Assembly: GCF_041103235.1 (NCBI RefSeq)
Contig: NZ_JBGCUN010000001.1
Coordinates: forward strand, 2,821,765-2,885,764
DNA from: Yoonia sp. R2331
GTDB lineage: Bacteria; Pseudomonadota; Alphaproteobacteria; Rhodobacterales; Rhodobacteraceae
Direction: 5' to 3'
DNA length: 64,000 bases
Positions 8,657 to 16,924 of this stretch are shown one piece after another (the first letter of the stretch is position 1; the number at the start of each line of letters is the position of its first letter). The position numbers and the translations under genes were made by a program. The notes beneath the pieces are model-generated. The model did no database searches. It had not been told where the DNA came from and saw only the letters and a program-made list of their open reading frames with translations.

Positions 8657-9799
8657 TCAGGCGATGCGCGTGCCTTTGGCCCACACACCACGCAGCACAG
8701 GGGTGCCTTGGGTGTTATTCACCCTCAGGACATCACCACGCAGACCTGTTTGCAGGCTTCCACGATCCAGCAATCGCGCCGCCATTGCGGGTGTGCGTGT
8801 CACTGTCGCAATCGCGCGTGGCAGATCGTTCCAGAATTCGGCGACGCGGAAGGCCGCCATCAACAACCCTCCGGGCACATAGTCAGACGACAGAATATCC
8901 AGCAGATCGGCCTTTGCCAGTTCGATTGCGGCGACGTTGCCGGAATGGGATCCGCCACGGATGACGTTGGGCGCGCCCATCATGACGGCGATACCATGGT
9001 CTCGGCAGGCTGACGCGGCCTCTAGGGTGGTTGGAAACTCAGCGAACCCGACGCCATTCTCTTGCGAAGTTACAACGTGATCGCGGGTCGTATCATCGTG
9101 GCTCGCCAGAACCGCACCCAGACGCTTGGCCTCTAATACGGCACCCTTTTCGTGCTTGTCGCCAAATTCGGACTGCAACCTTTTCAGGTTCGCCACATGT
9201 TCAGCGAAGTCGTTGTCATCCATGCCACGTTTCTTGGCGACATAGGTGCGCAAGGCGGTCAGGTCGCGGAATTGCCGCTGGCCGGGCGTGTGATCCATCA
9301 GGCTGACAATGCCGACACGGTCATCGGGCGTGAAACGGGCCAATTCGTCAAGCAGGGTTTCAGAACAGATTTCTGCGCGCAGGTGCAGGAAATGGCTGAT
9401 CTTGAACACAGCTTTGGCGCGGGCTGCCAAAAGCTCATCCGCGACCGTGCGTGCATAGTCAATGTAGCGCCCTTTGCCTGAATGAATCGATCCCGCGCGC
9501 AAAGCATCAAACACGGTCGTGATCCCGACCGATGCCAATTCCGCATCATGGGCGATGAGTGCAGGCAAATGCGGCCAATCCACCTCTGGGCGCGGCTCCA
9601 TATGACGTTCGAGGTTGTCGGTGTGCAGTTCGACCAGACCGGGCATGACGAAATCGCCAGCGCAATCCAAACTGCCGCTTGGACATTTGTCGCCTTCGGC
9701 AACCTCAGTGATCACGCCTTGCTCAATCGTGACGGATCCCGTCAGAATCTGATCCGGCAATACCAATCGTGCATTGGCGAGGCAAAGATCGTCTGACAT
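8657..9799 (-). CDS. phnM: Alpha-D-ribose 1-methylphosphonate 5-triphosphate diphosphatase
   Basis: 380 residues, close to the E. coli PhnM length. An amidohydrolase-fold enzyme that removes pyrophosphate from the ribosyl-phosphonate triphosphate made by PhnGHIL. The metal-site motifs are visible: GLVELHTDNLERHM (about residue 55), FKISHFLHLRAE (about residue 135) and VLASHDDTTRDHV (about residue 230). The start at 9799 fits the family length; in-frame ATGs at 9823 and further upstream are alternatives. It is separated from phnN by the oppositely oriented DUF1045 gene. Confidence 0.93.
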   Translation of the reverse strand: MSDDLCLANARLVLPDQILTGSVTIEQGVITEVAEGDKCPSGSLDCAGDFVMPGLVELHTDNLERHMEPRPEVDWPHLPALIAHDAELASVGITTVFDALRAGSIHSGKGRYIDYARTVADELLAARAKAVFKISHFLHLRAEICSETLLDELARFTPDDRVGIVSLMDHTPGQRQFRDLTALRTYVAKKRGMDDNDFAEHVANLKRLQSEFGDKHEKGAVLEAKRLGAVLASHDDTTRDHVVTSQENGVGFAEFPTTLEAASACRDHGIAVMMGAPNVIRGGSHSGNVAAIELAKADLLDILSSDYVPGGLLMAAFRVAEFWNDLPRAIATVTRTPAMAARLLDRGSLQTGLRGDVLRVNNTQGTPVLRGVWAKGTRIA

Positions 9800-9848
9800 A
9801 GAAGTGTCATCCAAAGGGTCCATAGCGGCAGGCCTAAGGGGATAATTC

Positions 9849-10520
9849 ATGACATACACTCGTTTCGCGATTTATGACGCGCCGTTCGATGACGCATTGG
9901 CCAATTTTGGGGCCACGTGGCTGGGATGGAATGTGCGGACGGGCAGCGCCACGCGTCAGGCAGATGTGCCCGGTTTGGATGACATTACGATGACACCGCG
10001 AAAGTACGGCTTTCATGGGACGTTGAAGCCGCCGTTCAGGCTGGCGGATGGCCGTACACTCGATGAACTGCAAGCGAGGGCCGCCGATTTGGCTGGGCGC
10101 TGCGCACCTGCACAAAGCGGTGGTTTGCAGCTGACGACATTGGGCGGATTTCTTGCGTTGACCCCGACCGGCGATCTGAGCGGGTTGGAACGGGTCGCAA
10201 GCGCATGTGTGCGCGACCTCGACCCCCTTCGCGCGCCCGCTTCCGAGGTTGAATTGGAGCGACGCCGCAAAGCAGGTCTGAACGCGCATCAGGAGGCGCT
10301 GATGAAGCGCTGGGGCTATCCGTACGTGATGGAGGAATTCCGGTTCCACCTGACGCTGAGCGGGCGTTTGCCCGAAACGGACCGGGCGATATGGATCGAA
10401 ACCGCGCAAGCGCACCTGCCGCCCATGGCCGACCGCTATGAGTTGGGCAGTATTGCCTTGTGCGGTGAGCGCCCCGATGGGCGATTTGAACTTATCCAAC
10501 GCTACACCCTCACTGGTTGA
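9849..10520 (+). CDS. DUF1045 phosphonate-metabolism protein, 2H phosphoesterase fold
   Basis: 223 residues of the DUF1045 / TIGR03223 phosphonate-operon family. It has the two HxT motifs of the 2H phosphoesterase superfamily: HGTLKPPF (about residue 57) and FHLTLSG (about residue 171). No phnP is present in this cluster, so this protein may open the ribosyl cyclic phosphate left by C-P lyase; that role is inferred from context. It is oriented against the rest of the phn genes, between phnM and phnN, and its 3' end overlaps phnN by 19 bases. Confidence 0.85.
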   Translation: MTYTRFAIYDAPFDDALANFGATWLGWNVRTGSATRQADVPGLDDITMTPRKYGFHGTLKPPFRLADGRTLDELQARAADLAGRCAPAQSGGLQLTTLGGFLALTPTGDLSGLERVASACVRDLDPLRAPASEVELERRRKAGLNAHQEALMKRWGYPYVMEEFRFHLTLSGRLPETDRAIWIETAQAHLPPMADRYELGSIALCGERPDGRFELIQRYTLTG

Positions 10521-11047
10521 AGCAGTGAAAGGGCGCTTGCGACAGTTTCTTCAAGCGCGCCATCATTGCTGATCGTCATGACGTCCAGGCCATTGGGCAA
10601 CGGCTTGGTCGCTTGCGCGAAACGTTTCGCAATCTGTTCCTCGCTTTCGCGGCCTCGTGCCTTCAGACGCGACACAAGCGTCTCGGGCCCCGCGGTGATG
10701 TTGAGGACACAAAAATGGGAAAAGGCCGCATCACCCGCCTGAAGCGCGGAACGTGAAAAATTTGCGAGGCAGTCTTGCCCTCTGGCGAGTACAGTTTCGA
10801 TGGACGCGGGAATGCCATACTGCAAGTCATGGGCGCCCCAGTGGACGGCAAAGTGCCCACGCGCCGCCATCGCTTCGAACTCCGCAATGCTGACGGCATC
10901 GTAGTCTTCACCACCCAGCGCCGGCGCTCGGGTAATCGTGCGCCGCACGAGGTGCAGCGATGGATCGGCTGTGGCGAGCCCTTCCATGACGCTGTCCTTG
11001 CCGACACCGGACGGGCCGACAACTGCGATGAGGCACCCGTTCTTCAT
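10502..11047 (-). CDS. phnN: Ribose 1,5-bisphosphokinase
   Basis: 181 residues. A guanylate-kinase-like P-loop enzyme that converts ribose 1,5-bisphosphate to PRPP at the end of the C-P lyase route. The Walker A motif is VVGPSGVGKDS (residues 9-19), followed by RRTITRAPALGGEDY. The start overlaps the phnL stop (ATGA type). It is the last gene of the contiguous phnG-phnN run. Confidence 0.93.
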   Translation of the reverse strand: MKNGCLIAVVGPSGVGKDSVMEGLATADPSLHLVRRTITRAPALGGEDYDAVSIAEFEAMAARGHFAVHWGAHDLQYGIPASIETVLARGQDCLANFSRSALQAGDAAFSHFCVLNITAGPETLVSRLKARGRESEEQIAKRFAQATKPLPNGLDVMTISNDGALEETVASALSLLQPVRV

Positions 11048-11727
11048 GCCGCAATTCCGGGTGTAAATTGGCCCACGTCAATTTCACGGTCACAGACGCG
11101 GTCGCGCGCGGCCTCATCGTGAAAGATGCCAACAATTGCAGCACCTCGGGCCTTGGCGTCTTCGATCAGAGACAACACGACTTCGCGGTTGGCCGCATCA
11201 AGGCTGGCTGTCGGTTCGTCCAGTAACATCGCCGGATAGGGATGGGCAAAGCCGCGTGCAATGTTGACGCGTTGTTGCTCACCCCCCGAAAAGGTTGTGG
11301 GAGACAAGGACCAAAGCCGCCTTGGAATATTGAGTTTCGCGAGCAATTCTTCGGCACGGGCAAGCGCATCTTCTGCGGTGGCCCCAACGGCGCGTAGCGG
11401 TTCCGCGACGACATCAAGCGTCGGCACACGCGGCACAACCCTCAGGAATTGGCTGACGTATCCAAGAATCTCGCGGCGTAGCGCGATCACCTCGCGCGGT
11501 TCGGCCTGCACCAAGTCGGTCCCGTCGATCAGGATTTGCCCGGTTTGCGTCAGGTAGTTGCCGTAGATCATCCGCATCAGGGTAGATTTTCCGGCACCCG
11601 ATGCACCGGTCAGCGCCACACATTCACCCGCCGCCACGGACAATGAGACGTCATTGATGACTTCGATCACCGCACTGCTTTGATTGTGCAGCGTAAAGGT
11701 CTTGGACACGTTTTTAAGTTCAATCAT
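11044..11727 (-). CDS. phnL: C-P lyase complex ABC-type ATPase PhnL
   Basis: 227 residues. Walker A is [12 protein letters not shown], the signature is FSGGEQQRVNIARG, and Walker B is PAMLLDEPTASLD. PhnL belongs to the C-P lyase machinery, needed to form the ribosyl phosphonate triphosphate, and is not part of a transporter. The ATG at 11727 has an AGGTG ribosome binding site; a GTG two codons earlier, overlapping the phnK stop, is the alternative. It is coupled to phnN. Confidence 0.93.
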   Translation of the reverse strand: MIELKNVSKTFTLHNQSSAVIEVINDVSLSVAAGECVALTGASGAGKSTLMRMIYGNYLTQTGQILIDGTDLVQAEPREVIALRREILGYVSQFLRVVPRVPTLDVVAEPLRAVGATAEDALARAEELLAKLNIPRRLWSLSPTTFSGGEQQRVNIARGFAHPYPAMLLDEPTASLDAANREVVLSLIEDAKARGAAIVGIFHDEAARDRVCDREIDVGQFTPGIAA

Positions 11728-11729
11728 TT

Positions 11730-12500
11730 TCACACCTGCAAAACAGAACTGACGAGGAGTTGGCTATAGGCGTGCTGGGGATCGTCGAGGACCTGATCGG
11801 TCAGGCCCGCCTCTACGACGTGGCCGTCTTTCATGACCATCAAACGATCCGCCAAGAGGCGCACGACAGCGAGGTCATGGGTGACGATGATCGCAGACAA
11901 TCCCATGTCGCGAACCAAGCCGCGCAACAGATCAAGCAGGCGCGCCTGCACGGACACATCAAGCCCGCCTGTTGGTTCGTCCATGAACACCAGCCTTGGC
12001 CCTGTCACCAGGTTGCGGGCGATTTGAAGGCGTTGTTGCATCCCGCCAGAAAACGTCGTGGGGCGATCATCGACACGGGCGGCGTCAATTTCCACGCGGC
12101 CCAGCCAATCGGTCGCCTTTCCCCGGATATCGCCATAATGACGCTCGCCGACGGCCATCAGGCGTTCGCCCACATTGCCGCCCGCACTGACCCCCATACG
12201 CAGCCCGTCACGGGCGTGTTGATGAACAAAAGCCCAATCAGTCCGCGACAACATGCGGCGTTCGGGTTCTGACATCGTGACAGTATCTCGCGGACCATCA
12301 CCACGGGTGTTGAACACGACCGCGCCTGCGTCAGGCGTCAAGTGCCCCGCCATACAATTCAGCAGCGTGGACTTTCCCGACCCGCTTTCACCGACAATCC
12401 CCATGACCTCACCGGGGTAAAGGTCAAACCCCACATCTTTGCAGCCGATATGGTGGCCGTAGAAATTTGTAATCCCTTGGACCGAAAGCAAAGGTGTCAT
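11730..12500 (-). CDS. phnK: C-P lyase complex ABC-type ATPase PhnK
   Basis: 256 residues. Walker A is VGESGSGKSTLL, the signature FSGGMQQRLQIARN, and Walker B LVFMDEPTGGLD. In E. coli PhnK docks on the PhnGHIJ core and its ATPase cycle drives the lyase. The start overlaps the phnJ stop. Gene order J-K-L-N is the standard one. No membrane partner is encoded beside it, as expected. Confidence 0.95.
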   Translation of the reverse strand: MTPLLSVQGITNFYGHHIGCKDVGFDLYPGEVMGIVGESGSGKSTLLNCMAGHLTPDAGAVVFNTRGDGPRDTVTMSEPERRMLSRTDWAFVHQHARDGLRMGVSAGGNVGERLMAVGERHYGDIRGKATDWLGRVEIDAARVDDRPTTFSGGMQQRLQIARNLVTGPRLVFMDEPTGGLDVSVQARLLDLLRGLVRDMGLSAIIVTHDLAVVRLLADRLMVMKDGHVVEAGLTDQVLDDPQHAYSQLLVSSVLQV

Positions 12501-13360
12501 GCCGCGTCCTTTCCGTTCATTGTGCCGGTGTGGCCTGCGACCTGCCTTGCCTCGCAGAAATCGGTGTCGGAACAGACGAACATCCGCCCGCCCGCATCGT
12601 CGGTGATCACTTCGTCAAGGTAGCTGTTTTCCGCCCCGCACATGGCACAAGGATGATCCGGTTTAGAGGCCTCAAAAGGGTGGTCCTCGAAATCAAGCGA
12701 CACCACTTGAGTGTAGGGTGGCAGCGCATAAATGCGTTGTTCGCGGCCCGCCCCGAACAACTGGATCGCCGCCATATTCCCAAGCTTGGGGTTGTCAAAC
12801 TTCGGGATTGGGGATGGGTCCATGACATAGCGCCCCTCAACCTTGACCGGGTAATCATATGACGTCGCGATATGGCCGTGGCGGCTAATGTCTTCGTAAA
12901 GCTTCACATGCATCAGCCCGTATTCTTCAAGGCTATGCATCTTGCGCGTCTCGCTTTCGCGGGGTTCCAGAAACCGCAAAGGCTCTGGGATCGGCACTTG
13001 GTAGACAAGGATCTGGCCTTCATTCAGCGGCTCTTCGGGGATGCGGTGGCGGGTCTGAATGACCGTGGCCTCTGACGTTTTCGTCGTTGTTGCGACGCCT
13101 GCCGTGCGCTCAAAGAAGGTGCGGATTGACACGGCATTGGTCGTGTCGTCTGCCCCTTGGTCAATCACTTTGAACCGGTCATCTGGCATCATCACCGCCG
13201 CGGACACCTGCACCCCGCCCGTACCCCAACCATAGGGCATCGGCATCTCGCGAGATGCGAATGGCACCTGATAGCCGGGGATCGCCAACCCCTTGAGGAT
13301 CGCGCGGCGGATCATGCGCTTGGTCTGTTCGTCCAGATAGGCGAAGTTGTATTCGCTCAT
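12497..13360 (-). CDS. phnJ: Alpha-D-ribose 1-methylphosphonate 5-phosphate C-P lyase
   Basis: 287-residue radical-SAM-type enzyme that cleaves the carbon-phosphorus bond. The cysteines Cys238, Cys241, Cys263 and Cys269 have the same spacing (3, 22, 6) as the four functional cysteines of E. coli PhnJ, so the 4Fe-4S site and the catalytic cysteine look intact. The ATG at 13360 (MSEYNFAYLDEQTKRMIRR) was chosen over a longer frame that would read into the HAD gene. The start overlaps the HAD stop. Confidence 0.97.
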   Translation of the reverse strand: MSEYNFAYLDEQTKRMIRRAILKGLAIPGYQVPFASREMPMPYGWGTGGVQVSAAVMMPDDRFKVIDQGADDTTNAVSIRTFFERTAGVATTTKTSEATVIQTRHRIPEEPLNEGQILVYQVPIPEPLRFLEPRESETRKMHSLEEYGLMHVKLYEDISRHGHIATSYDYPVKVEGRYVMDPSPIPKFDNPKLGNMAAIQLFGAGREQRIYALPPYTQVVSLDFEDHPFEASKPDHPCAMCGAENSYLDEVITDDAGGRMFVCSDTDFCEARQVAGHTGTMNGKDAA

Positions 13361-13956
13361 AACAGGCTCCGTGCTGAAAGGTCGCGGCGCAAGGCGTCGG
13401 GACCTGTGAAATGGATTGCGTCCATCCCTGCCGCCCGTGCGCCGATACAGTTGTGCAACCCGTCGTCGATGAACACGCACCGCTCAGCCGCGACATCTGC
13501 GCGCTGACACAGAAGGGCGAAGATTTCGGTTGAGGGTTTGATGATACCGACCTCACCGGACACGACAGTCGTGTCGAATACCTCCAACAACTCTGGATGC
13601 GCCTTGCAGCCTTGGGGCCATGTTTCAGCCGACCAGTTGGTGATCGCATGCACGGACGTGCCCGCGCCTTTCAGGGCATACAAAATATCCCAAGTGCCGG
13701 TGATCTTGGAGGGGACTGTGTGTTGATACCGCGCGACGTATCGGCCGAGCCGAGCCGCATCTTCGGGGTTTGCAATCCGCGATGCTGCCAGCGCAAACGA
13801 CGCCCCCGCATCACAGGCGAGGTTCAGCCTGTCGAAGGCGATCCGATCCAAAAACGCCTGTGCTTCAGCCGCGTCCATCTCATCGGCCCAAGCCAAATGC
13901 GGTTGCCAGTCGATCAACACGCCGCCGATGTCAAAAACCACAGTGTCGGGGGTCAT
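13357..13956 (-). CDS. HAD-superfamily phosphatase inside the C-P lyase operon
   Basis: 199 residues. Motif I is TVVFDIGGVLIDW with nucleophile Asp9; the second Asp of the usual DxD is replaced by Gly, as in YihX-type sugar-phosphate phosphatases. Motif II is AITNWS, motif III the GIIKPS lysine, and motif IV CVFIDDGLHN. It is sandwiched between phnI and phnJ with stop/start overlaps at both ends, so it must be cotranslated with them. A role on a ribose-phosphate intermediate or dead-end nucleotide is possible but is inference only. Confidence 0.85.
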   Translation of the reverse strand: MTPDTVVFDIGGVLIDWQPHLAWADEMDAAEAQAFLDRIAFDRLNLACDAGASFALAASRIANPEDAARLGRYVARYQHTVPSKITGTWDILYALKGAGTSVHAITNWSAETWPQGCKAHPELLEVFDTTVVSGEVGIIKPSTEIFALLCQRADVAAERCVFIDDGLHNCIGARAAGMDAIHFTGPDALRRDLSARSLL

Positions 13957-15041
13957 TCTGCAGCCTCGGGCACTATGTGCGCGCCCGCCTCTTCACGCAG
14001 CTTTCGCACCAGTTCCAATTCGGCTTGGAAATCGACGTAGTGGGGCAGTTTGATGTGCTCTAGGAACCCTGTCGCCTGAATGTTGTCCGCATGATACAGC
14101 ACAAACTCAGCGTCCTGCGCGGGGGCGCCTTCGTCTTCCTCGCCAAGTTCTTCCCAACGCAGCGCCCGATCGACCAGCGCCATTGAAATCGCTTTGCGTT
14201 CGGTCTGGCCGAAGACCAGCCCGTAGCCACGCGTGAACTGGGGTGGTTCAGACTTTGACCCGGTGAACTGATTGACGGTTTCGCATTCGGTCAGCGTGAC
14301 CTCGCCAATCTCGATGCTGAACCCAAGCTCGGGGACATCCATTTCGACAGGCACGGCCCCAATGCGCAATTCACCCACAAAGGCGTGGTTGCGCGCATAG
14401 CCACGCTGAGTGGAATAGGCCATGCCAAGCGTGAAGCCTTCGTCCGCACGGGTGAGTGCCTGCAGACGTAAGCTGCGCTCTGCAGGCATTTCAAGCGGTT
14501 CGCGGGTGAGATCCGGCGGTGGTGTGTCATCATGAACGGCCTCTTCGATCAACCCTTCGTGGTTGAGGAAGTCGGTCACATGGGGAACGTCGCCGGGGGT
14601 CGCCTCGCGCGTTGCGGCCTCTGGCACCTCTCCATCGGCGGCCAGTTTGAAATCCAGAAGGCGGTGCGTGTAGTCAAAGGTTGGCCCCAGAACCTGTCCG
14701 CCGGGCAGGTCTTTGAATGTCGCCGAGATGCGTCGGTCGCAGGCCATTTTGCCGGTGTCGACGGGCAAGGATGCGCCAAAACGGGGCAGCGTGGTACGGT
14801 AGGCGCGGATCAGAAAGATCGCCTCAATCAGATCCCCGCGCGCCTGTTTGATCGCCAATGCGGCAAGGTCCGGATCATAAAGCGATCCTTCGGCCATGAC
14901 ACGATTGACGGCCAATGCAAGCTGCTCGCGGATTTGCCCGATGCTGAGTTCAGCAATGGACGTATCGCCGCGGCGTTCTTCGGCAAGCCAAGCGTGTGCG
15001 TTCTCAATCGCGCGCTCGCCGCCTTTGACGGCCACATACAT
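13953..15041 (-). CDS. phnI: C-P lyase core subunit PhnI
   Basis: 363 residues, close to the E. coli length. PhnI acts with PhnG, H and L to swap the adenine of ATP for methylphosphonate. The start MYVAVKGGERAIENAHAWLA is diagnostic. The ATG at 15041 overlaps the phnH stop (TGATG), which decides the start. The C-terminal part carries LYHADNIQATGFLEHIKLPHY (positions about 325-345) conserved in the family. It is followed by a HAD gene where phnJ would normally come next. Confidence 0.96.
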   Translation of the reverse strand: MYVAVKGGERAIENAHAWLAEERRGDTSIAELSIGQIREQLALAVNRVMAEGSLYDPDLAALAIKQARGDLIEAIFLIRAYRTTLPRFGASLPVDTGKMACDRRISATFKDLPGGQVLGPTFDYTHRLLDFKLAADGEVPEAATREATPGDVPHVTDFLNHEGLIEEAVHDDTPPPDLTREPLEMPAERSLRLQALTRADEGFTLGMAYSTQRGYARNHAFVGELRIGAVPVEMDVPELGFSIEIGEVTLTECETVNQFTGSKSEPPQFTRGYGLVFGQTERKAISMALVDRALRWEELGEEDEGAPAQDAEFVLYHADNIQATGFLEHIKLPHYVDFQAELELVRKLREEAGAHIVPEAAE

Positions 15042-15619
15042 CAGATAGCTCCTGTTTGTGTGACAACTGTCGTGCGCGGCAGGGCCGCCACGCGGTCGCC
15101 GCACGTAAAGATAAAGTCGAGGCCAAGGGGGAAATGCCCTGCATTCTGCTGAAACGCCGGGGTCTTTGGCAGCGACAAGCTGTGCGTGTCTTTGATGCCC
15201 GGGCCGGACAATGTGGCACCAATCGGCTCTAACCGCTCGACCTGAACGATCAGCGTGGCAGAGCGGTCAGGGTATTGCGGTGTCCCGATTTGATAAGCGT
15301 TCAATGGCGTCAGGTCATCCCAGGCGCCCAGCGCGAACATGCAATGAGACGGCCCAACAACCGGTGCGCCCGTGTGGAAAGCGACCCAAGTCCGCACCGC
15401 ATCGCAATCCAGCGAGCCTGTCAGGTGAATCGGCGTATCAGGGTCACACAACGTGAGCAAAACAGCGCCGGTCGCAGGGGAAAGAGGCGCAGGCGGTGCG
15501 GAACCGGTGAGCGTGTGGATCGTACCGGGCCGCGCCATCGCTTCCATTACCTGACGGAACGCAACCGCTGAGGCAATGGCCGGGTCCGCGAAGCCGCCGC
15601 TGAGGGTCTGGGCCTGCAT
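15041..15619 (-). CDS. phnH: C-P lyase core subunit PhnH
   Basis: 192 residues, the normal PhnH size. It opens GGFADPAIASAVAFRQVMEA and includes ARPGTIHTL, both family hallmarks. PhnH forms part of the PhnGHIJ core. The start shares a base with the phnG stop and the stop overlaps phnI, so the three genes are translationally coupled. Confidence 0.95.
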   Translation of the reverse strand: MQAQTLSGGFADPAIASAVAFRQVMEAMARPGTIHTLTGSAPPAPLSPATGAVLLTLCDPDTPIHLTGSLDCDAVRTWVAFHTGAPVVGPSHCMFALGAWDDLTPLNAYQIGTPQYPDRSATLIVQVERLEPIGATLSGPGIKDTHSLSLPKTPAFQQNAGHFPLGLDFIFTCGDRVAALPRTTVVTQTGAI

Positions 15620-16074
15620 CAGTCTTCTCCTCTCACCATTGTAAAGAAATCGACCTTGGTGGCGGCAGCTTTGGCAGCGCGCGCGTCCCTTTTTGCGGAC
15701 TGTTCTGCGTCGAGCACATCCAAGACTTGCGCCTGCAATGTCGTTGCTGCCGTGGTTTGCATCAGGGCGTCCACCACCGCCACGGCCTCTGCATCGGCCT
15801 TACTGCGTCCTTGAATATACGCATGGCCGACTTCGCCCGTCGCAAGGGTCAGCGCACAGCGCGTTACAGTGACTTCACCCAGATTGAACTGACTACCTGT
15901 GGCACCTGCGCGGGCCCGGACCATGGTGCTGCCGACCTCGGGCGCACGCAGCCATGTGAAAGCGGGGCGCGTTACAGCCTCGTCCAGCAGGGTGGCAACG
16001 CGTCCCTTGGGGGCCTTGGCCATAAGGCCGAGCCAGAGCTGGCGCGGCGCATGGTCTTCGCTGATATCTTTCAT
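15619..16074 (-). CDS. phnG: C-P lyase core subunit PhnG
   Basis: 151 residues (E. coli PhnG has 150). The APEVGSTMVRARAGATGSQFNLGEV region (about residues 44-68) and GHAYIQGRSKADAEAVAVVD (about 100-120) are characteristic. The ATG at 16074 matches the family length. It is the first gene of the phnGHI-HAD-JKLN unit and lies only 15 bases from a predicted PhnF operator in the short divergent region shared with phnF. Confidence 0.95.
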   Translation of the reverse strand: MKDISEDHAPRQLWLGLMAKAPKGRVATLLDEAVTRPAFTWLRAPEVGSTMVRARAGATGSQFNLGEVTVTRCALTLATGEVGHAYIQGRSKADAEAVAVVDALMQTTAATTLQAQVLDVLDAEQSAKRDARAAKAAATKVDFFTMVRGED

Positions 16075-16089
16075 CTCGACAACTTTTCG

Positions 16090-16100
16090 GTATACTATAC
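16090..16100. promoter_or_regulatory. Predicted PhnF operator in the phnG-phnF divergent region
   Basis: GTATACTATAC is a perfect odd-length palindrome in the 81-base gap between phnG and phnF. It fits the GT-n-TA ... TA-n-AC form bound by HutC-type GntR regulators, the class of PhnF. The position just before phnG would allow repression of both directions. Confidence 0.65.
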
Positions 16101-16155
16101 AACTAGACACATCATAACATATCCCTTCGATTCCCCCAGCGGAGATTTGTGAATT

Positions 16156-16875
16156 TTGCGTGACACATCCTCTAAAACGCCGATTTGGCAGGCCATCGCG
16201 CAAGCCCTGCGCAGTGATCTGGCCGAGGGCCGCTATGCGCCGGGCGACAAACTTCCGACCGAGGCGGCGCTGGCTGAACGGTTCGGTGTCAACCGCCACA
16301 CCGTGCGCCATGGGATTTCTGCGTTGGTGGAGGAAGGGCTGATCCGCACCCGGCGCGGCGCGGGCGCTTTTGTGGCCTCAACGCCCACTGACTATCCCAT
16401 CGGGCGCAAGGTCAGGTTCCACGACAATCTGATCGCAGCAGGGCGATTGCCGGAAAAACGCGTCCTGTTGGTCGAAGACCGGTTCGCGACAGACGGCGAA
16501 GCACGGGCGCTCGCCATCAATGCGGGTGACCCGGTCTGTTCGTACCACGGGTTATCCTTGGCTGACGGCCAGCCCATCGCGGTGTTCGAAAGCGTTTTTC
16601 CACTGGCGCGGACCCCAGGAATTTCAGCAGCCTTTGGCGCGCAAGGCAGCGTCACCGAGGCCTTGGCCACCGTAGGTGTGGCAGATTATACCCGTGCGTC
16701 TACGCGGCTGACGGCGGTGCGCGCTGGCGCGACACATGCCCTGCATTTACAGGTCACTGAGGGCGACCCGCTGCTACGCTCGTCCGGGGTGAATGTCGAT
16801 CAAGACGGCAACCCGGTCGAATACGGGCGCACGTGGTTTGTCGGAGATCGGATCACACTCACCTTGGAAAACTAA
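16156..16875 (+). CDS. phnF: GntR/HutC-family regulator of phosphonate genes
   Basis: 239 residues. The N-terminal winged helix shows GDKLPTEAALAERFGVNRHTVR (about residues 31-52). The C-terminal UTRA-type ligand domain follows. The start is a TTG at 16156, because a stop lies just upstream in frame and a GGAG ribosome binding site sits 11 bases before it. It is divergent from phnG, the usual arrangement for PhnF, and probably represses the C-P lyase genes and itself. Confidence 0.88.
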   Translation: MRDTSSKTPIWQAIAQALRSDLAEGRYAPGDKLPTEAALAERFGVNRHTVRHGISALVEEGLIRTRRGAGAFVASTPTDYPIGRKVRFHDNLIAAGRLPEKRVLLVEDRFATDGEARALAINAGDPVCSYHGLSLADGQPIAVFESVFPLARTPGISAAFGAQGSVTEALATVGVADYTRASTRLTAVRAGATHALHLQVTEGDPLLRSSGVNVDQDGNPVEYGRTWFVGDRITLTLEN

Positions 16876-16877
16876 AG

Positions 16878-16904
16878 CGGCCCCGCCCGAAACTGGCGAG
16901 GCCG
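16878..16904. terminator. Hairpin between convergent phnF and GDPD genes
   Basis: CGGCCCCGCC and GGCGAGGCCG form a 10-base stem with one mismatch and a 7-base loop, just after the phnF stop. No strong T run follows on either strand, so termination is likely but unproven. Confidence 0.5.
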
Positions 16905-16924
16905 ATGCATTCCGATGAACAGGG

